Below are positions 58,943-64,000 of a stretch of DNA of 64,000 nt, one piece after another. Source of the stretch: Frisingicoccus caecimuris (GTDB lineage: Bacteria; Bacillota; Clostridia; Lachnospirales; Lachnospiraceae); assembly GCF_004340975.1 (NCBI RefSeq), contig NZ_SLXA01000001.1, positions 1 to 64,000 on the forward strand. The letters run 5' to 3'. The position numbers were made by a program, and so were the translations under genes. The stretch's first letter is position 1, and the number at the start of each line of letters is the position of its first letter. The notes under the pieces are model-generated. The model worked only from the letters and a program-made list of their open reading frames with translations, searched no databases and was not told the origin of the DNA.

Positions 58943-60838
58943 TTATACAATTCGTTTAAAACGTTTTTCAAGTTCTGTTTTTGTCATGGATATGATCGTC
59001 GGACGGCCATGGGGACAGGTATACGGGTTTTCGGCTCTCAAAAGTTCCTCGATCAGAGCGTCCGCTTCTTTTGATGATATGCGCATATTTCCCTTCACTG
59101 CAGCTTTGCAGGCCATCGTCGCGATTTTATCTCCTATCACATCGGTGCGCATTCTTTCAAACTCTCCTGCCAGTTCATCGAGAAGTTCGATGACCATTTC
59201 TTTTCCCGTAAAACCATACAAATCTGACGGTACTCCCCGGAGAGCATATTCTTTACCTCCAAAAGATTCAAACTCAAAACCCATTTTTTTAAATTGGTCC
59301 ATGTATCGGTTCAGCAGATCCATCTCCGTCATGGATAAAGTGAGAATAATCGGTGGCTGGATCAGCTGTGTCATCGGTTGATTTTCTTTAAAACGCTTCA
59401 TCAATTTTTCATAAAGCACTTTTTCATGGGCTGCATGCTGATCAATAATAAAAAGTTTCCCGTCATATTCTACGATCCAATAGGTATCAAAAACCTGTCC
59501 GATCAATTTGTGGCGCACCCGAGCTTCTTTTGTTAATAGACCGGTCTCAAATAATTCATACTGCTGTGGCTTATCTTCTACTGTCGAAACTCTCAGCGCT
59601 TCCAGACGCTTCTTTTCAAAAGGTTCCGGCAGTTTTTCTTCTGTCTCCTTTAACTCCGGCCGGATATCCGGTTTTGGGGTCGGTGTGACTTTCGGCTGTG
59701 TGACAGTCTGTGCGGCCGATCGTTCGGTTGGATGCTCGATCAGCCCCGATGTTGATCGTATAACTGGTCGTTCTATTGGCTTGGAAAGTGGTTTTGGAAC
59801 GACTGCCACAGCCTGTTTAGGTTCAGACGGTTTGACTTCAGGAATCAGTTCTCTGCCAAAAAGTACTTGCCGAAGAGTTTCGTAAATAAATTTATACAGT
59901 TCCTGCCCATGGCTGAAACGCACTTCCATCTTGGTCGGATGGACGTTCACGTCCAATTCCGCCGTATCCAGAGTAAAATGGAGTATGGCAAAAGGAAATT
60001 TATGGACCATAGTAAATGTCTTATAGGCATCCTCGACAGCCTGTGTGATGACAGGACTTTTAATATACCTTCCGTTAATAAAATAATTTTCGTAAGAACG
60101 ATTTCCACGACATATGATAGGCTTCCCGATAAATCCGGTCATACGGACCCCCTTCTGTCCGGCCTCAACCGGAAGCAGATTTGCTGAAATATCTCTTCCA
60201 TATATATGGTAAAGAATATCCTTTAGCCGTCCGTTGCCTGACGTATGCAGGCGATTCTGACGGTTATTGATAAATTTGAATGAGACTTCCGGATGAGACA
60301 TGGAAAGTCTGACCATCAGATCACTGATATAACCGGCTTCCGTTATATTCGATTTTAAAAACTTCCGTCTGGCCGGAGTGTTATAAAATAATTGACGCAC
60401 AATAAAGGTTGTTCCGTCCGGACAGCCGATATCCTCCATGGATTTTTCCACACCGCCATTAATCTGATATCTGCAGCCAGTCATGGCATGGGCTGTTTTC
60501 GTCAGAAGCTCCACCTGAGCCACTGCAGATATGCTGGAAAGAGCCTCCCCCCGGAATCCAAGGGAATGAATTGTCTGTAAATCCTGAGCGGAACGGATTT
60601 TACTTGTAGAATGGCGGAGAAAAGCCATGGAAATATCATCTTTTTCCATACCACTGCCGTTATCCGTAATACGAATCAGCGAGGTCCCGCCATCCTGAAT
60701 TTCCACAGTTACTGCCGTGGCTCCGGCATCGATGGCATTTTCTACCAGCTCCTTGACAACAGAGGAGGGTCGTTCCACGACCTCCCCGGCCGCTATTTTA
60801 TTAATGGTTTCCCCATCTAATACCTGTATTTTTCCCAT
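58943..60838 (-). CDS. mutL: DNA mismatch repair endonuclease MutL
   Basis: MutL couples mismatch recognition to strand removal. The 631-residue protein has the GHKL ATPase motifs (NKIAAGEVVERPSSVVKELVENAIDAGA, DNGSGM, FRGEALSSI), a Pro/Thr-rich linker at about 340-440 and the C-terminal endonuclease domain with DQHAAHEKVLYE, matching DQHAx2Ex4E, plus ACKAAVKGN and CPHGRPT. It should therefore nick DNA itself, as expected in an organism without MutH. It lies 4 bases after mutS. Confidence 0.97.
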   Translation of the reverse strand: MGKIQVLDGETINKIAAGEVVERPSSVVKELVENAIDAGATAVTVEIQDGGTSLIRITDNGSGMEKDDISMAFLRHSTSKIRSAQDLQTIHSLGFRGEALSSISAVAQVELLTKTAHAMTGCRYQINGGVEKSMEDIGCPDGTTFIVRQLFYNTPARRKFLKSNITEAGYISDLMVRLSMSHPEVSFKFINNRQNRLHTSGNGRLKDILYHIYGRDISANLLPVEAGQKGVRMTGFIGKPIICRGNRSYENYFINGRYIKSPVITQAVEDAYKTFTMVHKFPFAILHFTLDTAELDVNVHPTKMEVRFSHGQELYKFIYETLRQVLFGRELIPEVKPSEPKQAVAVVPKPLSKPIERPVIRSTSGLIEHPTERSAAQTVTQPKVTPTPKPDIRPELKETEEKLPEPFEKKRLEALRVSTVEDKPQQYELFETGLLTKEARVRHKLIGQVFDTYWIVEYDGKLFIIDQHAAHEKVLYEKLMKRFKENQPMTQLIQPPIILTLSMTEMDLLNRYMDQFKKMGFEFESFGGKEYALRGVPSDLYGFTGKEMVIELLDELAGEFERMRTDVIGDKIATMACKAAVKGNMRISSKEADALIEELLRAENPYTCPHGRPTIISMTKTELEKRFKRIV

Positions 60839-60842
60839 TTTA

Positions 60843-63470
60843 TCACCGTTTCTTTATTTCGTCCTGATATTGATATAAAAGATTTATCGCTTCCAGTGGC
60901 GTCAGTCTTGCCAGATCCAATGCAGCAATCTGAGCAATGACCATCTGATCCGGGGAGGCTGCCTCCTCAACAACCTTTGGCGTTTCCTCCGGCTCGGACA
61001 GACAGGCCCCTTCCTCACTGGCAATTTCTCTGGCTTTGGCCGCAATATCTGCATCGATCAACTGCAGGACGATTTCTTTGGCCCTGTCCGTAACGGAAGC
61101 GGGGATACCCGCCAGCCTGGCCACCTGGATTCCATAACTTTTATCAGCGCCGCCCTGTATGATCTTTCGGAGGAAAATAATATCATCCCCCTGTTCTTTG
61201 ACAGCAATACAGTAGTTATTTACGCCTGAAAGTCTTCCTTCCAGTTCGGTCAGCTCATGATAGTGGGTTGCAAAAAGGGTTTTTGCCCCCAGTTTTTTCT
61301 TATCACTGATATGTTCCACAACGGCCCAGGCAATACTCAAGCCATCAAAGGTTGACGTTCCCCGGCCAATCTCATCAAGAATCAGCAGGCTGTCCTTCGT
61401 TGCATTCCGGAGAATGTTGGCTACTTCGTTCATCTCCACCATAAAGGTACTCTGACCGCTGGCCAGATCATCTGATGCGCCGACACGGGTAAAAATCCGG
61501 TCCGAAATGCCGATATTCGCACTGGCTGCCGGCACAAAGGAACCCATCTGGGCCATCAGTACGATCAGAGCTGTCTGACGCATGTAAGTAGATTTTCCAG
61601 CCATATTAGGTCCGGTGATAATGGATACACGGCGTTGATTATTGTCGAGAAATGTATCGTTTGGTACAAAGGCATCATTCGGAATCATCTGTTCCACCAC
61701 CGGATGCCGTCCATCTTTGATATCTATAATACCATTCTCGTTAATCTGAGGCCGGACATAGTGATTCCGTTCAGCAACGTAGGCCAGAGATGCATAGACA
61801 TCCGTTTTTGCCAGTGCTTTAGCCGTTTGCTGAATCCGTTTGACTTCGCCGCCAATCCGGTCACGAATCATGGCAAATAAATCGTATTCCAGAGAAAATA
61901 ATTTCTCTTCCGCCCCCAGAATCATATCTTCCAGTTCCTTTAATTCCGGTGTGATATAGCGCTCGGCATTGGCCATGGTCTGTTTTCGTGTCCAATCTTC
62001 CGGTACCAGTTCTTTATAGGAATTGGTAACTTCAAGATAATAGCCGAATACTTTATTGAATTTAATTCGAAGATTTTTAATTCCCGTTTCTTCCCGCTCT
62101 GTCTGCTCCATTTGGGCCAGCCATTGTTTTCCTTCGGTCTTGGCATTTCGGTATTTATCTACAGTTTCATTATACCCGGTCTTGATAATGCCGCCTTCTT
62201 TAATTGAAATCGGCGGTTCCTCTTCGATGGCAGTTTCAATTAATTTTGTAATGTCTTCAAGTCCATCCAGACTTTCATAAATTTCCTTCAGATCAGCCGT
62301 TTTCATATTACGGAGCAGATATTTGATCGGAGGGATCATGGAAAGTGAATTTTTAAAAGAAATCAAATCTCTTGGATTCGCGGATTTATAACTGATCTTA
62401 CTCATCAGTCGTTCCAGATCATAGATCGCATTCAAATATTCGCGGATTTCATCCCGTGTAATGACATCTTCGTTTAATTCATCAAGGCTTTCCAATCGTC
62501 GTTCGATCAAATCTTTTTGGAGGAAAGGCTGTTCAATACAATTTCTTAAAAATCGGGCGCCCATAGCCGTTTTTGTTTTATCCAGCACCCAAAGGAGGGA
62601 GCCGCGCTTCTGTTTTTCACGTAATGTCTCCAGAAGTTCCAGATTTCTTCGAGTGGCCGTATCCAGGACCATAAAGCGTTCCGTGTGATAAGGAGTGATT
62701 TTTGTCATCTGAGGCAGAGCATTTTTCTGGGTTTCATATAAATATTGTAAAAGCATGCCTGCGGCAATGGTTCCCGTAGGATAATCGGAAAGTCCGAGTC
62801 CATCCAGCGATGCCACATGAAAATGTTCCTTTAATTTCTGAATACATAAGGCTTCATCTGAATACCAGCTTTCCAGGGCGGATACAGATATTCGCATTTT
62901 TTCTCCGACGTCTTCCAGATCAATACCGCACATCGGAAAATAATCATTATAGACAATTTCCGCCGGCGCATATTTTGTGATTTCATCCAGCACTTTTTTA
63001 TCCGAATCCACTTCCGTCATATAGTAATCTCCGGTGGAAATATCTGCGACGCTGACGCCAAATCGCTCATCCATATAAAAAAGACACATCAGATAATTAT
63101 TTTTCGTTTCATCCAGAGACTGTATACTTAAGTTTGTTCCCGGTGTGACAATCCGGATAACTTCACGTTTAACAATTCCTTTGGCAGTTTTCGGATCTTC
63201 CATTTGCTCACAGATAGCCGCCTTATATCCTTTTTCAATTAATTTACTCAGATAACCATCCAGCGCGTGATAAGGGATACCACACATCGGTGCCCGCTCT
63301 TCCTGTCCACAGTCTTTTCCTGTCAATGTGATTTCCAGTGCTTTTGATGCAATGATCGCATCATCAAAAAACATTTCATAAAAATCACCCAGGCGATATA
63401 ATAAAATGCAGTCTTTATACTGTTTTTTCGTTTCCACATATTGCTGCATCATAGGTGTTAATGGTGCCAT
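60843..63470 (-). CDS. mutS: DNA mismatch repair protein MutS
   Basis: MutS binds mismatches and small loops. The 875-residue protein has the mismatch-contacting Phe-x-Glu motif in DFYEMFF near residue 28, the connector, core and clamp domains, and the ATPase with Walker A GPNMAGKST and Walker B LILDEIGRGTSTFDG, then FATHYHELTEL. Length is standard. GGAGGAG precedes the ATG. It starts the mutS-mutL-miaA-ynbB run behind its own promoter at 63503. Confidence 0.98.
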   Translation of the reverse strand: MAPLTPMMQQYVETKKQYKDCILLYRLGDFYEMFFDDAIIASKALEITLTGKDCGQEERAPMCGIPYHALDGYLSKLIEKGYKAAICEQMEDPKTAKGIVKREVIRIVTPGTNLSIQSLDETKNNYLMCLFYMDERFGVSVADISTGDYYMTEVDSDKKVLDEITKYAPAEIVYNDYFPMCGIDLEDVGEKMRISVSALESWYSDEALCIQKLKEHFHVASLDGLGLSDYPTGTIAAGMLLQYLYETQKNALPQMTKITPYHTERFMVLDTATRRNLELLETLREKQKRGSLLWVLDKTKTAMGARFLRNCIEQPFLQKDLIERRLESLDELNEDVITRDEIREYLNAIYDLERLMSKISYKSANPRDLISFKNSLSMIPPIKYLLRNMKTADLKEIYESLDGLEDITKLIETAIEEEPPISIKEGGIIKTGYNETVDKYRNAKTEGKQWLAQMEQTEREETGIKNLRIKFNKVFGYYLEVTNSYKELVPEDWTRKQTMANAERYITPELKELEDMILGAEEKLFSLEYDLFAMIRDRIGGEVKRIQQTAKALAKTDVYASLAYVAERNHYVRPQINENGIIDIKDGRHPVVEQMIPNDAFVPNDTFLDNNQRRVSIITGPNMAGKSTYMRQTALIVLMAQMGSFVPAASANIGISDRIFTRVGASDDLASGQSTFMVEMNEVANILRNATKDSLLILDEIGRGTSTFDGLSIAWAVVEHISDKKKLGAKTLFATHYHELTELEGRLSGVNNYCIAVKEQGDDIIFLRKIIQGGADKSYGIQVARLAGIPASVTDRAKEIVLQLIDADIAAKAREIASEEGACLSEPEETPKVVEEAASPDQMVIAQIAALDLARLTPLEAINLLYQYQDEIKKR

Positions 63471-63502
63471 TCTTCTCCTCCGGTTTCTATAATTCTTATA
63501 AC

Positions 63503-63531
63503 ATCTTATCTTTTTCAGAAAATAATGTCAA
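63503..63531 (-). promoter_or_regulatory. mutS promoter
   Basis: On the minus strand, TTGACA (63526-63531), 17-bp spacer, TAAGAT (63503-63508). Confidence 0.65.
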
Positions 63532-63619
63532 CCAAATCCACTCTCTTTCGATAAAATTCATCATCATCTGTAAAAAATGAAATTAATTTTTCTTATTCCC
63601 CACTTTTTTTGAAAAAATA

Positions 63620-63648
63620 TTGATTTTTTATTGAAAAAAGGCTATGAT
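63620..63648 (+). promoter_or_regulatory. Promoter for the terminal acetyltransferase gene
   Basis: TTGATT (63620-63625), 17-bp spacer, TATGAT (63643-63648). The rest of the 264-base gap after mutS is AT-rich with no other clear feature. Confidence 0.65.
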
Positions 63649-63734
63649 AACCATAGTTTTCCATTTTTTTGACCATATTTAACCCACTGGAGTGTTTTTA
63701 GCCAGAAATGTTTAAAGCGGGGAAAGGATATAAA

Positions 63735-64000
63735 ATGATTTTACAATTGATTAAAGAAGAAGATATCGCTGAGGTTCTCGAAATCTATGCGCCTTATGTT
63801 CAAAATACGGCGATTACATTTGAATATGAGGTGCCGTCTCTGGAAAGTTTTGCAGAGCGTGTCCACCACTATACAGAACAGTATCCATGGATTGTCGCAA
63901 AAGACCATGGCAAAATCGTAGGCTATGCCTATGCCTCCCTTTATCGCAGCCGCGAAGCCTATCAGTGGTGCTGTGAACTTTCAGTCTATCTCCGCCCGGA
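63735..64000 (+). CDS. GNAT N-acetyltransferase, N-terminal part (runs off the window)
   Basis: The frame is open from the ATG at 63735 to the end of the window. The first residues (MILQLIKEEDIAEVLEIYAPYV, then TFEYEVPSLESF and KIVGYAYASLYRSREAYQW) match phosphinothricin-acetyltransferase-like GNAT enzymes, which acetylate amino groups of small molecules such as methionine derivatives. The acetyl-CoA-binding loop would lie past the window end, so the family call rests on the N-terminal half. AAAGGA precedes the ATG. Confidence 0.85.
   Translation, partial: MILQLIKEEDIAEVLEIYAPYVQNTAITFEYEVPSLESFAERVHHYTEQYPWIVAKDHGKIVGYAYASLYRSREAYQWCCELSVYLRP

Noticed and set aside
1-64000. CRISPR arrays, tRNA, rRNA, SRP RNA or tmRNA genes
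   Set aside because: No spaced identical repeats of CRISPR type and no recognisable stable RNA sequences were found in the gaps, which are all short.

Overview
The window looks like a chromosomal core segment from a low- to mid-GC Gram-positive anaerobe of the class Clostridia, most likely a Lachnospiraceae-type organism. The evidence is gene order (plsX-acpP-rnc-smc-ftsY-ylxM-ffh-rpsP-khpA-rimM-trmD-rplS; rplU-prp-rpmA-obg; the TIGR03960/DUF2344/RNase G trio; mutS-mutL-miaA-ynbB-radC-mre-min-rodA-mgsA), consensus sigma-A promoters, strong AGGAGG Shine-Dalgarno sites and a Firmicutes-type LexA box. No species can be named from sequence alone. No rRNA, tRNA or CRISPR array was seen, and no gap between genes exceeds about 300 bases.

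Layout. 1-196: hairpin-rich sequence resembling the right end of an IS200/IS605 element. 197-19,700 (+): lipid synthesis (plsX, acpP, plsY), RNA processing and chromosome biology (rnc, smc, rnhB), SRP targeting (ftsY, ylxM, ffh), ribosome and tRNA maturation (rpsP, khpA, rimM, trmD, rplS, rbgA, der), two signal peptidase I paralogues, yraN, pgeF and a DUF512 protein. 19,799-22,622 (+): a TrpXYZ-like ABC importer. 22,684-27,212 (+): a small membrane protein, a radical-SAM/DUF2344/RNase G cluster and a PAP2 phosphatase. 27,329-28,834 (+): two tandem cytidylate-kinase-like proteins. 29,097-33,326 (+): rplU-prp-rpmA-obg-yhbY-nadD-yqeK-rsfS. 33,423-34,569: a divergent SOS pair (lexA / yneA-like). 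34,630-37,802: a FAD/Rieske oxidoreductase converging on a Xer-type recombinase and a TtcA-like protein. 37,964-45,856 (-): rluD, lspA, aroB, divIVA, ylmH, yggT, sepF, yggS, an HlyD-like protein and a radical-SAM protein. 45,971-46,313: DUF378 gene and a structured GC-rich tail. 46,320-63,470 (-): P-loop protein, dacF-like carboxypeptidase, mgsA, rodA, minE, minD, mrdA, mreD, mreC, mreB, radC, ynbB, miaA, mutL, mutS. 63,735-64,000 (+): start of a GNAT acetyltransferase.

How it fits together. The left half is mostly growth-linked information processing. The right half is cell-shape, division-site and mismatch-repair machinery in a long co-directional run that probably forms a few long operons. 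Between them lies an SOS switch in which LexA boxes cover the promoters of lexA and a LysM-containing division-inhibitor candidate.

Most of the window is ordinary core genome, and I do not see a clear new multi-gene system. The points most worth checking are: a signal peptidase paralogue whose catalytic lysine is replaced by leucine; yraN with no usable ATG/GTG/TTG and a well-placed ACG; ylxM behind a perfect hairpin that buries its ribosome-binding site; three direct repeats on a 21-bp period upstream of the second kinase-like gene; a PBP2 with an insertion of about 220 residues; a divergent MreB; no minC beside minDE; and the structured tail behind the DUF378 gene.
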